DNA of 64,000 bases from Pseudomonas japonica (GTDB taxonomy: Bacteria; Pseudomonadota; Gammaproteobacteria; Pseudomonadales; Pseudomonadaceae). The DNA lies in contig NZ_FZOL01000028.1 of NCBI RefSeq assembly GCF_900188455.1, forward strand, positions 1 through 64,000. The letters are read 5' to 3'. Every line of letters begins with the position of its first letter. The stretch's first letter is position 1. Made by a program: the position numbers and the translations under genes. Positions 51,422 to 60,387 of this stretch are shown one piece after another. The notes below the pieces were generated by a model. It was given only the letters and a program-made list of their open reading frames with translations. It made no database searches and was not told the origin of the DNA.

Positions 51422-54400
51422 GCACGCGCCTGCCCCTGGCCGCCACCGGCCTGTTGCTGTGCCTGTCCGGCCTGCAGGCCGCCGCCGCGCCGATGACCGA
51501 TTTCGAGCGTTTTCGCAGCTATCCGTACATGGATCGCAGCTACCGCGAGGCGAAGAAGGACAACTGGGCCGAAGTGGAGCGCCTGACCCGCTACCTGCTC
51601 GAACGGGTACCCAACAACGACGAGGCCCGCAGCCTGCTGATCCAGGCCCTGGCCCATCAGGGGCGCTACCGGGACGCCGAGAAAATGGCCGAGGCGCAAG
51701 GCAAGGACAGCGCCGCGCTGCTCGAACTGCGCCTGACCCGAATCGAGCAGGATCCGCCCGACGCCGCGGTGGTCGAACGCTGGATGAACGAAAGCCAGAT
51801 CAACCCGCGCATTCGCCTGCGCCAGGCCTACAGCCTGAGCCTGGGCACGCACTACGGACCGCAGCGGGCGCTGGACTGGCTGAACCAGTTGCGTCCGGGG
51901 CTCGACGACAACATCCTGCGCCAGTCCCGGGCGACCTGGGCGGAACAGGTCGGCGACTGGGACGAGACGGTGCGGCAACTGGCGCCGCTGGCCAGCCGCG
52001 GGCAGCTCGGCGACGACGACTGGCAGCGCCTGGCCAATGCCTACGTGCAACGGCTCGACGATGCGCCCCTGCGGGCCCTGCTCAAGCAGGCCCCCTCCGA
52101 GCAGGCCGCGCGCCAGACGCGCCTGGCCATGGTCGACCGCGCCGTCGCCATGGGCCATGAACAACAGGCCCGGCGCTGGCTGCAAAGCCTGCCGCAAGAC
52201 GATCGCGAGCAACCGCAGCACCGCGAGCAACTGCTGGAGCTGGCCCGCCAGAGCGAGGACGGCGCGCTGGTCCGGGAACTCAGCAACGACCTGGGCAAGT
52301 CCTGCCTGGAAACCGCCGAATGGCTCTCGCGCAACGCCCCGGAGCACGCCCTGGAGCAGTTGCGCCAGTGCCGCGCCGAGGACGATCCGCAGACCTGGCT
52401 GGTGCTCGCCCAGCGCCTGCATGCCGCCGACCTGCTGCAACAGCAGCGCCTGCCGCAGCCCTGGGACAGTCAGCGCCAGCAACGGCTGCTGGACGTCTGG
52501 CGCGAAGAAGGCCGGAACGACCAGGTCATGGCCTGGCTCGCCAGCCAGCCGCAGACCCCGGCGGTCCTCCAGCAGCGTGCCGAGCTGCTGCAGAGCAGCG
52601 GCCGCGACAGCGATGCCAGCGCGGCCTGGGAACGCCTGTACCGCCAGACCGGCAGCCTGACCGCGCTGGACCAGGCCAGCTACCTGATGCTCAAGGGCGG
52701 ACGCGACGATGCTGCCCGCGGCCTGTTGGAACAAGCCTACGACCGCCATCAGGGACGTCTTTCCGCGCCCTTGCTGCAGCGCCTGGCCGGGCTCTACAGC
52801 CAGAACGGCGCACCGCTGGACGCCCGGCGCATCAGCGGCCTGATTCCGCGGGTCGATGCCGCCAGCCGCGCCCTGCTGCTCGCCCGTCTCGCCGAGGCGG
52901 GACACTGTGATGCCGTGCGCGCGGCGATCCCCGGCGAACCGCGCGAGGTCGGCCAGTTGCGCGCCCTCGGCCGTTGCGCCATGCCCGAGCGTCCGGGCGA
53001 AGCGGTGGTCTACTACCAGGCCGCCGAGCGCCGTGGCGATCGCGGCAGCCGACTGCCCCTGGCCTATGCCCTGGAAGCCGCCGGCGACTCCCGCGGCGCC
53101 ACACAGATCTTCGACAGCCTGTCCGCCAGCGAATGGACCGCCAACGCCCGCCTCACCGCCGCCCGCAGCGCGCTGAACGCCGGCAATGGCGAGCGTGCCG
53201 AACAGCACTGGCAGGCCGCCGACCATCCCGGCGCCGACGACTGGGCTCTCGGCGCCAGCATCGCCCAACGCCGCGGCGACCTGCCCGCCGCGCTGGAACG
53301 CCAGCGCCAGGCCCTGCAGCGCCAGCCCCGCGCCGAGCACTACTACGACGCCTCGATCCTCGCCCAGCGCAACGGCGACCTCGCGCAAAGCGACGCCTGG
53401 CTGGCCGAGGCCGTGCGCCTGGCGCCGGACCATCCACGCTATCGCGCCGACTACGGCATGCGCCTGGCCGGGTCCGGGGACAAGGCCCAGCGCCGCCAGT
53501 CCATCCCCCTGCTGCAGCGCGCGACCCGGGACTTCCCCGAGGACTATCGTCTCGGCGAAACCCTGGCCTGGCGCTACGCCGAAGTGGAAGACAGCGCCGC
53601 CGCGCGCCAGGAACTGCGCCGGGTGCTCGACGTGGAACAGGACCTGGTGGATGGCGACGACGAATACGGCAGCCTCGAAGCCCGCAAGTACCGCCAGCGC
53701 CGCGCCCACGAAGCGCTGTCGCGGCGCGACACGGTGACCCTGGCCAGCACCTGGTCGCCGGCCGGCACCTCGACCAACGACAATTTGCGCAACGACAGCA
53801 CCGACCCCAAACGCCGCGCCCGCTCGCAGAACGTGCAGTTGGCGATGTGGGACCACGCCCTCGGCGAGGAACCCAGTCGCAACGGCAGCACCCTGTCGGT
53901 ATACGGCCGCGTGCTGTTCGGCGGCAGCGGGCGCAGCGACTATGCACAGAGCATGGGCACCGGCGTCGGCCTGCGCTACAAGCCACTGGGCCAGGCCAAT
54001 CTCAACCTGTACGCCGAGCTGTATCACCAGCGCCAGATCGACGACGCGCACTACGACGGCCTGCGCCTCGGCCAATTACTCAGCCCGGCCAGGGTGGGCG
54101 GCAACTGGCGCGACCTACGCAGCCATGCCGAGAGCAGCAACGACCTGCTGCTGCGGGCCACGGCGTCGTTCTTCGATCAGGGCGACTACCGCGCCGACTG
54201 GCGCGTCGACGAGGACGACTGGGACGAGCGCTTCCTCTACCTGGATGCCGCCTGGTGGACCCGCGCCGGCGATCACCAGTGGCTGTCGCGGTATCAGCAG
54301 GGCCACACCTGGAAGCTGCACACCCGCTCGCCGCAGACCGTCATGCCCTACGGCTTCGTCGAGTTCGGCAGCCAGGATCCGAGCAACGACTGGCGCCAGG

Positions 54401-54567
54401 ACCTGCGCGCCGGCGTCGGCCTGCGCTGGCAGTGGTGGTTCGATGACGATCGCTACAACGCTTATCGTGGCTCGCTCAAGGTGCGTACCGAGTACCAGCA
54501 GTCCCTGGGCGGCAATCTTTACGAGCGCGCCAATGGCGTGCTGCTGGGCGTGGAGCTGACCTTCTGA
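51418..54567 (+). CDS. nfrA: NfrA-like outer-membrane exporter with TPR region
   Basis: 1049 residues from the ATG overlapping the nfrB stop; the longer open frame is antisense-like coding inside nfrB. Signal peptide (LPLAATGLLLCLSGLQAAAA), then about 700 residues of tetratricopeptide-like helices (e.g. DDAARGLLEQAYDRHQG, NGDLAQSDAWLAEAVRLAPD). The last ~280 residues form a beta-barrel with alternating aromatic strands, ending in the typical C-terminal Phe (GVLLGVELTF). In E. coli NfrA is the outer-membrane partner of NfrB and binds N4. The same role in glycan export is inferred. Confidence 0.85.
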   Translation: MSTRLPLAATGLLLCLSGLQAAAAPMTDFERFRSYPYMDRSYREAKKDNWAEVERLTRYLLERVPNNDEARSLLIQALAHQGRYRDAEKMAEAQGKDSAALLELRLTRIEQDPPDAAVVERWMNESQINPRIRLRQAYSLSLGTHYGPQRALDWLNQLRPGLDDNILRQSRATWAEQVGDWDETVRQLAPLASRGQLGDDDWQRLANAYVQRLDDAPLRALLKQAPSEQAARQTRLAMVDRAVAMGHEQQARRWLQSLPQDDREQPQHREQLLELARQSEDGALVRELSNDLGKSCLETAEWLSRNAPEHALEQLRQCRAEDDPQTWLVLAQRLHAADLLQQQRLPQPWDSQRQQRLLDVWREEGRNDQVMAWLASQPQTPAVLQQRAELLQSSGRDSDASAAWERLYRQTGSLTALDQASYLMLKGGRDDAARGLLEQAYDRHQGRLSAPLLQRLAGLYSQNGAPLDARRISGLIPRVDAASRALLLARLAEAGHCDAVRAAIPGEPREVGQLRALGRCAMPERPGEAVVYYQAAERRGDRGSRLPLAYALEAAGDSRGATQIFDSLSASEWTANARLTAARSALNAGNGERAEQHWQAADHPGADDWALGASIAQRRGDLPAALERQRQALQRQPRAEHYYDASILAQRNGDLAQSDAWLAEAVRLAPDHPRYRADYGMRLAGSGDKAQRRQSIPLLQRATRDFPEDYRLGETLAWRYAEVEDSAAARQELRRVLDVEQDLVDGDDEYGSLEARKYRQRRAHEALSRRDTVTLASTWSPAGTSTNDNLRNDSTDPKRRARSQNVQLAMWDHALGEEPSRNGSTLSVYGRVLFGGSGRSDYAQSMGTGVGLRYKPLGQANLNLYAELYHQRQIDDAHYDGLRLGQLLSPARVGGNWRDLRSHAESSNDLLLRATASFFDQGDYRADWRVDEDDWDERFLYLDAAWWTRAGDHQWLSRYQQGHTWKLHTRSPQTVMPYGFVEFGSQDPSNDWRQDLRAGVGLRWQWWFDDDRYNAYRGSLKVRTEYQQSLGGNLYERANGVLLGVELTF

Positions 54568-55403
54568 TGCGCCGAATCCTGCTCGTGCTGCTGTTCGTCT
54601 GCCTGCCGGCCGTTGCCGACCAGCGCGTCATCTATCAACCACTGAACCGCGACGCCGTGCTCAGCACCGAACAATGGCGTCAGTTGTGGGCGGACACCGT
54701 GCGCAATGGCGGGCGCACCCTGATCGTGCAGTGGACCCGCTACGGCGACGAGCGCTTCGGCGGTGCCGACGGCTGGCTGGCCAGCAGCCTGCGCCTGGCT
54801 CACGAACAGGGGCTGGAACTGGTGCTCGGACTGCACCTGGACAGCGCCTACTACACCCGCATCGACGAGTTGGACAGCACTGGCCTGGCGGCCTACTGGA
54901 AGGTCCAGCTGGGCGAGTCCCTGGCCCAGCAGCGCGAGGTGCGCACCTGGCAGCTGCCGGTGGCGGGCTGGTATCTGCCGATGGAGCTGGATGACGTGCA
55001 TTTCCAGGGTGAGGACCGGCGTGAGGCGCTGTTCACCCAGTTGCAGGAGTTCAACCGCAAGCTGGATGCGCCGTTGCACCTGAGCGCGTTCAGCGCCGGC
55101 AGGCTGGCGCCGGGGGTGCAGGCGAACTGGTTCGGACAACTGGCCGGGCTGAAGCTGATGTTGTGGTGGCAGGACGGTGCGGGCACCGGGCGGCTGCCGG
55201 CCCTGGTGCGGCAGCAGTATGCGGCGGCGTTGCCGTGCGAGGTGGGCATCATCCGCGAGGCGTTTCGTCAGGTCAGTGGCGACGGCGAGCCGTTTCGGGC
55301 GGAGCCGGCGAATCCGGGGACCGGGGCGGGTTGTCATGCCGAGGCGGTATTCGCGTTGAACTACCGGCCGTGGGCGAAGGTATTGCCAAGCGCACCCCAT
55401 TAG
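54567..55403 (+). CDS. DUF4434-type glycoside-hydrolase-like exported protein
   Basis: 278 residues. The start overlaps the nfrA stop by one base (TGATG). Signal peptide MRRILLVLLFVCLPAVADQ. The body looks like a TIM barrel: TLIVQWTRYGD, LELVLGLHLDSAYY, GWYLPMELDD with an acidic pair that could be catalytic, and HLSAFSAGRL. DUF4434 proteins occur beside exopolysaccharide genes and may trim the polymer during export. Not part of the known E. coli N4-glycan set, so an added component. Confidence 0.7.
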   Translation: MRRILLVLLFVCLPAVADQRVIYQPLNRDAVLSTEQWRQLWADTVRNGGRTLIVQWTRYGDERFGGADGWLASSLRLAHEQGLELVLGLHLDSAYYTRIDELDSTGLAAYWKVQLGESLAQQREVRTWQLPVAGWYLPMELDDVHFQGEDRREALFTQLQEFNRKLDAPLHLSAFSAGRLAPGVQANWFGQLAGLKLMLWWQDGAGTGRLPALVRQQYAAALPCEVGIIREAFRQVSGDGEPFRAEPANPGTGAGCHAEAVFALNYRPWAKVLPSAPH

Positions 55404-55447
55404 CAGCCCTGCACAGACCGCGTCGATCCGCCAATTCTGGACATAGC

Positions 55448-56542
55448 ATGTACAAAACCATCGAAGCCCAGGTACGCCAGCACATCCCTTCCCCCGCCGT
55501 GCGCGCCGAGTTCCGCCAGCACGACTTCGAGCACCTGCGCGGCTTCTGCATCCTGATCTTCTGCCTGAGCATCGCCATCTGGGTGATCTTCGACCTGCTG
55601 GTGAGCTTCGTCGGCAGCCAGGGCTTCACCTGGCGCTCGGTGGCGCTGCTGGCGCTCATGGGCATTCTCACCGTGGTCCTGCTGTTTGTGCGCAATGCCG
55701 GACAGTTCAGCCTGCTCAACCTGCTGTTCGTCAGCCTCATGGCCTTCGCCGTGCGCCTGGTGGTGGACGGCACCCCGGAGGACTTCCAGGCCGGCTGGCT
55801 GATCATGGCCGCATCGAGCATCCTCTACTCCATTTCGGTGCTGCCGGTGCGGCGCTGGTCGTTCTTCGCCTCGGCCCTGATCACCTGGCTGCTGCTCAAT
55901 CCGTTCCAGGCCGAAGGCACCGAGCCCTTCGACCTGCGCGGCTTCATGATCATCAGCTACGCCGCCTTCATCACCGGCCTGACCTTCCACAGCTACGTGG
56001 TGCTGCGCCAGGCCAAGCTGCAGAACTTCCACATGTCGCGCCTGCTGCTGGACCAGGCCTATATCGACGTACTCACCGAAATCCCCAACCGCCGCTCCTT
56101 CGTCGCCCAGGCCGAACGCCACCTGAACGACGCCAGCCAGGGCCCGGGCGGCTACCTGGCGATGATCGACGTGGACAACTTCAAGAAGGTCAACGACCAG
56201 TTCGGCCATGACAGCGGCGACGTGGTGCTCAAGCGCATCGCCGCCAACATCAAGGCGAGCATGGGCGAGTTCGTCTATGCGCGACTGGGTGGCGAGGAGT
56301 TCGTCATCTACCTGTGGGGCCTGGACCAGGCCGCCACCGAGGCGCGGGTCGCGGCGTTGTGCGCGCTGGTGCGGGAATCGCCGGGCGAACACCCGGTCAC
56401 GGTGAGCATCGGCCTGACCCGCATGGACCGGGGCGACAGCCTGAGCAACGCCCTCGCCCGCGCCGACGCCGCGCTGTATGACGCCAAGCATGCGGGGAAG
56501 GACCGTTATGTGTTGTGGCGTGAGTCGGTTTCGGTGGTTTGA
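55448..56542 (+). CDS. Membrane diguanylate cyclase, likely dedicated to the nfr operon
   Basis: 364 residues from the ATG at 55448, 44 bp after the DUF4434 gene. The N-terminal ~180 residues contain about six hydrophobic helices (e.g. FCILIFCLSIAIWVIFDLLV, LLALMGILTVVLLFV), with no recognised sensor. GGDEF domain with DVLTEIPNRRSF, DVDNFKKVNDQFGHDSGD and an intact GGEEF (281-285). No RxxD inhibitory site five residues before GGEEF, so synthesis would not be product-limited. In E. coli DgcJ feeds c-di-GMP locally to NfrB; the position here suggests the same task. Sequence similarity to DgcJ itself is not claimed. Confidence 0.85.
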   Translation: MYKTIEAQVRQHIPSPAVRAEFRQHDFEHLRGFCILIFCLSIAIWVIFDLLVSFVGSQGFTWRSVALLALMGILTVVLLFVRNAGQFSLLNLLFVSLMAFAVRLVVDGTPEDFQAGWLIMAASSILYSISVLPVRRWSFFASALITWLLLNPFQAEGTEPFDLRGFMIISYAAFITGLTFHSYVVLRQAKLQNFHMSRLLLDQAYIDVLTEIPNRRSFVAQAERHLNDASQGPGGYLAMIDVDNFKKVNDQFGHDSGDVVLKRIAANIKASMGEFVYARLGGEEFVIYLWGLDQAATEARVAALCALVRESPGEHPVTVSIGLTRMDRGDSLSNALARADAALYDAKHAGKDRYVLWRESVSVV

Positions 56543-56561
56543 AACTGCACTGAGGCTGCGA

Positions 56562-56937
56562 GGTGCCTGTCTTGGGTCTTGCAGCGCCTATGAGATCGAG
56601 TGCCGCCCGCGCGGCGCATCGCGGATGAATCCGCTCCAACATTTGTTGCAACGTACCTATGCCTGACAGGCCATGGTTGTTCGCCTTGTCGGCACGACGC
56701 GATACCGAGCCGAACCCAACAGCCTCCCGCGATGCATCGCCGAAAAAACAAAGGCTGACAACTCAAATCCAACAGGCCATGGCACGTTGCAAAAAATGTG
56801 GGAGCGGATTTATCCGCGATGCGCCGTGCGGACGGCGCTCGAACTTGAGGGCGCTGGAAGAGCATCGTCATGCACAGCGATGCGCCGCGCGGGCGGCGCT
56901 CGATTTCGAGAGCGCTGCAACTCCCAAGACAGGCACC
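56562..56937. repeat. Large palindromic element, 376 bp, type A (second copy)
   Basis: The ends are complementary: GGTGCCTGTCTTGGG at the left, CCCAAGACAGGCACC at the right, both continuing into TTGCAGCGC/GCGCTGCAA. The centre (about 56657-56779) is the same core as 12092-12213 (CTATGCCTGACAGGCCATGG, ACGACGCG, ACAGGCCATGGCACGTTGCA). The REP-like pieces differ (GGATGAATCCGCTCC, GGAGCGGATTTATCC) and the right arm carries an extra repeat of about 50 bp. It fills the gap between the cyclase gene and paaX. Confidence 0.75.
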
Positions 56938-56955
56938 AGCAAGCCCTCACGCAAT

Positions 56956-57879
56956 CTAGACCAGCCCACCAAACCGCCTGTAGAACGCCTCCCCCGCCTC
57001 CGGCAACGGACCATCGGCAGTCTCCATCGCCGCCTCCAACCACTGCTCGGCAGCCCCATGGATCAACCGATAGATATTGCGGCACAGCTGCCGCGCCGCG
57101 CGCCCTTCCCAGTCCCCCGGCAGCAGTTCGTCCGGCAGTTGCGGATCGCGCAGCAGCAGCTTGCGGTACTCATGGATCAGCAGCACCCGGGCAAGGAAGC
57201 AGGCCTTGGGATCGAGGTTGTCCTGCTCCTTGAGGCTCTGCCACAACGGCCGGAACAACTGGATGAACTCGCTGTAGTGCGCGGCCAGTTCGTCGATCTT
57301 CCAGCTCTCGCGCACCTGCATGCGCAGCGCCTTGGACGCCAGCACGTCCTGGGTGGTGGTTTCGAAGAGGATGGTTTCCTCCTGCACGCCAAGGTCCTGC
57401 AAGGTCGCGTTGACGTCGGCGCGCTCGTAGCGCGGGCAACCCAGCACGCCCGGGGAAATGGCGCCGAAGCCCTGCCATTCCAGTTCCTCGCGGACTTCCT
57501 TGCGTTTGTCCTGGGGCACCTGGGTCAGCATCGCCAGGCACCAGGAGCCGTCCCAGGCCGGCGGGTTGGTCGCATAGACCCGCTTGAAGGCTTTCTCGAA
57601 ACGCCGCCGGCCAGTGCCGGTCAGGCTGTAGTAGCTGCGCCGGCCGACCTTCTCGGCGGTCAGCCAGTTCTCCTTGGTCAGGCGGAAGATCGAGGTACGG
57701 ATCAGCCGCTCGTTGATGCCCATGGGCTCCAGCAACTGGATCAGGCTGCCCAGCCATACCGTGCCGCCACGGGGTTCGATGGCATCGCCATAGAGGGTGA
57801 TGATCAGGGAGCTGGCGCGAATCGGGGTCTGCTGCTGGAAACGGTCGATCAGGTGGTCCAGCGGGGTGAGGGACGACAT
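56956..57879 (-). CDS. paaX: PaaX transcriptional repressor of phenylacetate genes
   Basis: 307 residues, standard length. The N-terminal winged-helix region (RASSLIITLYGDAIEPRGGTVWLGSLIQLL and RLIRTSIFRLTKENWLTAEKVGRRSYYSLT) is typical. PaaX releases DNA when it binds phenylacetyl-CoA. It lies 75 bp after paaY on the same strand and is probably expressed from the paaY promoter, so it would control its own synthesis. Confidence 0.9.
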   Translation of the reverse strand: MSSLTPLDHLIDRFQQQTPIRASSLIITLYGDAIEPRGGTVWLGSLIQLLEPMGINERLIRTSIFRLTKENWLTAEKVGRRSYYSLTGTGRRRFEKAFKRVYATNPPAWDGSWCLAMLTQVPQDKRKEVREELEWQGFGAISPGVLGCPRYERADVNATLQDLGVQEETILFETTTQDVLASKALRMQVRESWKIDELAAHYSEFIQLFRPLWQSLKEQDNLDPKACFLARVLLIHEYRKLLLRDPQLPDELLPGDWEGRAARQLCRNIYRLIHGAAEQWLEAAMETADGPLPEAGEAFYRRFGGLV

Positions 57880-57954
57880 AGGCGTTCCGGTCGCAAAAGG
57901 AAGGAATATACCCGTGCGCCCGCGGCATGACCATGCTCCGGGCGCTGCGGCGGT

Positions 57955-58554
57955 TCAGGCGCCGCCCGGGACTTTCGGACGCACCGCGTCGTCGCGATAG
58001 CGCCCGCGATCCGCCTCGATCTCGCTCAGCGGCGCGCATTCGCGCATGGTTTCCAGGCAGCGCCGGGTCAGTTGCTGGTAGGCACGGGTGCCGGTCTGTT
58101 TCCAGCTCACTTCGTCATCGCTCAGGCGCCGGGTGACCCTGGCCGGCGAGCCCAGCACCAGCGACTGCTCCTCGCAGTGGAAGCCGGCCTTGACCAGCGC
58201 CCCGGCGGAAACGATGCAGCGCGGGGCGATGCGGGCATTGTCCAGCACCACCGCGTTCATCCCGATCAACGCGTCCTCGCCGACCCGGCAGCCATGCAGC
58301 ACCGCGCCATGGCCGACATGCCCGTTGCGCTCGACCACCGTGTCGCTGGCCGGAAAACCGTGCATGACGCAGGTGTCCTGCAGGTTGGCGCCCTCCTCCA
58401 GGACGATCCGCCCGAAGTCGCCGCGCAACGCCGCCAGCGGCCCGACATAGCAATGCGGGCCGACGATCACATCACCGATCAGCACCGCCGAGGGGTGCAC
58501 GTAGGCCGTGGGATGAACCACCGGAGTCAGGCCGTCGATACTGTAGCAAGTCAT
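57955..58554 (-). CDS. paaY: PaaY thioesterase (left-handed beta-helix)
   Basis: 199 residues, GAGG nine bases before the ATG at 58554. Hexapeptide repeats typical of a left-handed beta-helix with gamma-carbonic-anhydrase ancestry (VIVGPHCYVGPLAALRGDFG, HVGHGAVLHGCRVGEDALIGMNAVVL). In E. coli PaaY is a thioesterase that removes dead-end CoA esters formed from the ring-opened intermediate. Divergent from paaF, as in other Pseudomonas clusters. Confidence 0.9.
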   Translation of the reverse strand: MTCYSIDGLTPVVHPTAYVHPSAVLIGDVIVGPHCYVGPLAALRGDFGRIVLEEGANLQDTCVMHGFPASDTVVERNGHVGHGAVLHGCRVGEDALIGMNAVVLDNARIAPRCIVSAGALVKAGFHCEEQSLVLGSPARVTRRLSDDEVSWKQTGTRAYQQLTRRCLETMRECAPLSEIEADRGRYRDDAVRPKVPGGA

Positions 58555-58571
58555 GGCATTTTTCCTCGAAA

Positions 58572-58578
58572 ACGATAC
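58572..58578 (-). promoter_or_regulatory. Candidate PaaX half-site before paaY
   Basis: In transcription direction GTATCGTTTT, just upstream of the paaY ribosome site. The same GTATCGTNTT string in the same relative orientation lies in the divergent paaF promoter at 58695. Confidence 0.35.
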
Positions 58579-58684
58579 GTAACAGGCAGATCATCTAAAC
58601 AGATGAAATCCTTGATAAGCCAAGGAATAACGTGGATCCGCCAATATTTCAATCGATCATTAGACACGTTTTTCTTTTTCATTG

Positions 58685-58715
58685 TTGTTTTTCTGTATCG
58701 TATTATGCCTATACT
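58685..58715 (+). promoter_or_regulatory. paaF promoter with candidate PaaX site
   Basis: TATACT at 58710-58715 is a good -10 box; a weak -35 (TTGTTT, 58685-58690) lies 19 bp upstream. GTATCGTATT (58695-58704) sits between them, where a repressor would block polymerase. The surrounding 235-bp gap is AT-rich compared with the genes. Confidence 0.4.
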
Positions 58716-58789
58716 TTGGCGAAACGGCCATCGAGCCCGTCCAACAAAAACGCAGGCCTGGAGCCCGCGCGCCTTGCGAGGAAGTCGTC

Positions 58790-59560
58790 ATGCCGCACAC
58801 CCTTGTGCTGCAGGAGCATCAGGCCGTAAGCCTGATCACCCTGCATCGTCCACACGCACTGAACGCCCTCACCAGCGAACTCCTCGGCGAGCTGGCCGCC
58901 GAACTGCAGCGCTGCGCCGCCGACCCGCGGGTCCGCGCCGTGGTCATCACCGGCAGCCGCAAGGCCTTCGCCGCCGGCGCCGACCTCAACGAAATGGCCG
59001 AACGCGACCTGGTCGGCATGCTCGACGACCCCCGCCAGGCCCACTGGCAGCAGATCACCCAGTTCCCGAAACCGCTGATCGCCGCGGTCAACGGCTACGC
59101 GCTCGGCGGAGGCTGCGAACTGGCGATGCACGCCGACATCCTCATCGCCGGCGAGGACGCCCGCTTCGGCCAGCCGGAAATCAACCTGGGGATCATGCCC
59201 GGCGCCGGCGGCACCCAGCGCCTGCTGCGGGCGGTTGGCAAGTCGCTGGCGATGCAGATGGTCCTTTCCGGCGAGGCCATCGATGCCCGCCGCGCGCTGG
59301 ATGCCGGCCTGATCAGCGAGATCACGCCGCCGGAACTGACCGTCGAACGCGCCCTGCAGATCGCCCAGCGCATCGCCGCCAAGGCGCCGCTGGCGGTACG
59401 CCTGGCCAAGGAAGCGCTGCTCAAGGCCCAGGATGTCGATCTGGCCAGCGGCCTGCGCTTCGAGCGCCACGCTTTCACCCTGCTGGCCGGCACCGCCGAC
59501 CGCGACGAGGGCATCCGTGCCTTCCAGGACAAACGCCAAGCCGAATTCCAGGGCCGTTGA
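58790..59560 (+). CDS. paaF: PaaF 2,3-dehydroadipyl-CoA hydratase
   Basis: 256 residues from the ATG at 58790 with GAGG upstream; the longer frame runs into the promoter. Crotonase family: oxyanion-hole regions AFAAGADLNEMAE and NGYALGGGCELAMHAD, and PEINLGIMPGAGGTQRL carrying the second catalytic Glu. It hydrates 2,3-dehydroadipyl-CoA to 3-hydroxyadipyl-CoA in the lower phenylacetate pathway. First gene of the plus-strand paa unit. Confidence 0.9.
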   Translation: MPHTLVLQEHQAVSLITLHRPHALNALTSELLGELAAELQRCAADPRVRAVVITGSRKAFAAGADLNEMAERDLVGMLDDPRQAHWQQITQFPKPLIAAVNGYALGGGCELAMHADILIAGEDARFGQPEINLGIMPGAGGTQRLLRAVGKSLAMQMVLSGEAIDARRALDAGLISEITPPELTVERALQIAQRIAAKAPLAVRLAKEALLKAQDVDLASGLRFERHAFTLLAGTADRDEGIRAFQDKRQAEFQGR

Positions 59561-59591
59561 GCCCGCCTACCCCTACGCCGAGAGCAGCCTC

Positions 59592-60383
59592 ATGAGCTTC
59601 CAGCACATCCTGTTTTCCATCGAAGCCGGGGTCGCCACCCTGAGCTTCAACCGTCCCGAGCAACTGAACAGCTTCAATACCCTGATGCACCAAGAGGTGC
59701 GCGAGGCGCTGAAAACGGTGCAGAACAGCGCCGAAGTGCGCGTCCTCCTGCTCACCGGCGAAGGCCGCGGCTTCTGCGCCGGTCAGGACCTCAGCGACCG
59801 CAATGTCGCCCCGGGGGCGGAAATGCCCGACCTGGGCCTGTCCATCGAGCGCTTCTACAACCCGCTGGTGCGCACCCTGCGCGAGCTGCCGATGCCGGTG
59901 ATCTGCGCGGTGAACGGCGTGGCCGCCGGGGCCGGGGCGAACATTCCGCTGGCCTGCGACCTGGTTCTGGCCGCCCGCTCCGCGAGCTTCATCCAGGCTT
60001 TCTGCCGGATCGGCCTGATCCCCGACTCGGCGGGCACCTGGGCGCTGCCGCGCCTGGTGGGCATGGCCCGGGCCAAGGCGCTGACCCTGCTCGGCGAGCG
60101 CCTGAGCGCCGAGCAGGCCCTGGAATGGGGGCTGATCTACCGCGTGGTGGACGACGCCGAACTGCGCGACCAGGCCATCGCCCTGGCCCGCCAGCTGGCC
60201 ACGCAGCCCACCTACGGCCTGGGCCTGATCAAGCGCAGCCTGCATGCCAGCCTGGACAACAGCTTCGAGCAGCAACTGAACCTGGAGCGCGACCTGCAGC
60301 GCCTGGCCGGACGCAGCGAGGACTACCGCGAGGGCGTCGCCGCCTTCATGGAAAAACGCACGCCGGCGTTCAAGGGGTACTGA
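59592..60383 (+). CDS. paaG: PaaG 1,2-epoxyphenylacetyl-CoA isomerase
   Basis: 263 residues from the ATG at 59592, 31 bp after paaF. Crotonase fold with GRGFCAGQDLSDRNV and CAVNGVAAGAGANIPLACD. The place of the first catalytic Glu of hydratases is Ala-Asn (GAGANI), as in PaaG isomerases, and the acidic residue comes from LIPDSAGTW. It converts the ring epoxide to the oxepin-CoA. Confidence 0.9.
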   Translation: MSFQHILFSIEAGVATLSFNRPEQLNSFNTLMHQEVREALKTVQNSAEVRVLLLTGEGRGFCAGQDLSDRNVAPGAEMPDLGLSIERFYNPLVRTLRELPMPVICAVNGVAAGAGANIPLACDLVLAARSASFIQAFCRIGLIPDSAGTWALPRLVGMARAKALTLLGERLSAEQALEWGLIYRVVDDAELRDQAIALARQLATQPTYGLGLIKRSLHASLDNSFEQQLNLERDLQRLAGRSEDYREGVAAFMEKRTPAFKGY

Positions 60384-60387
60384 GGCA

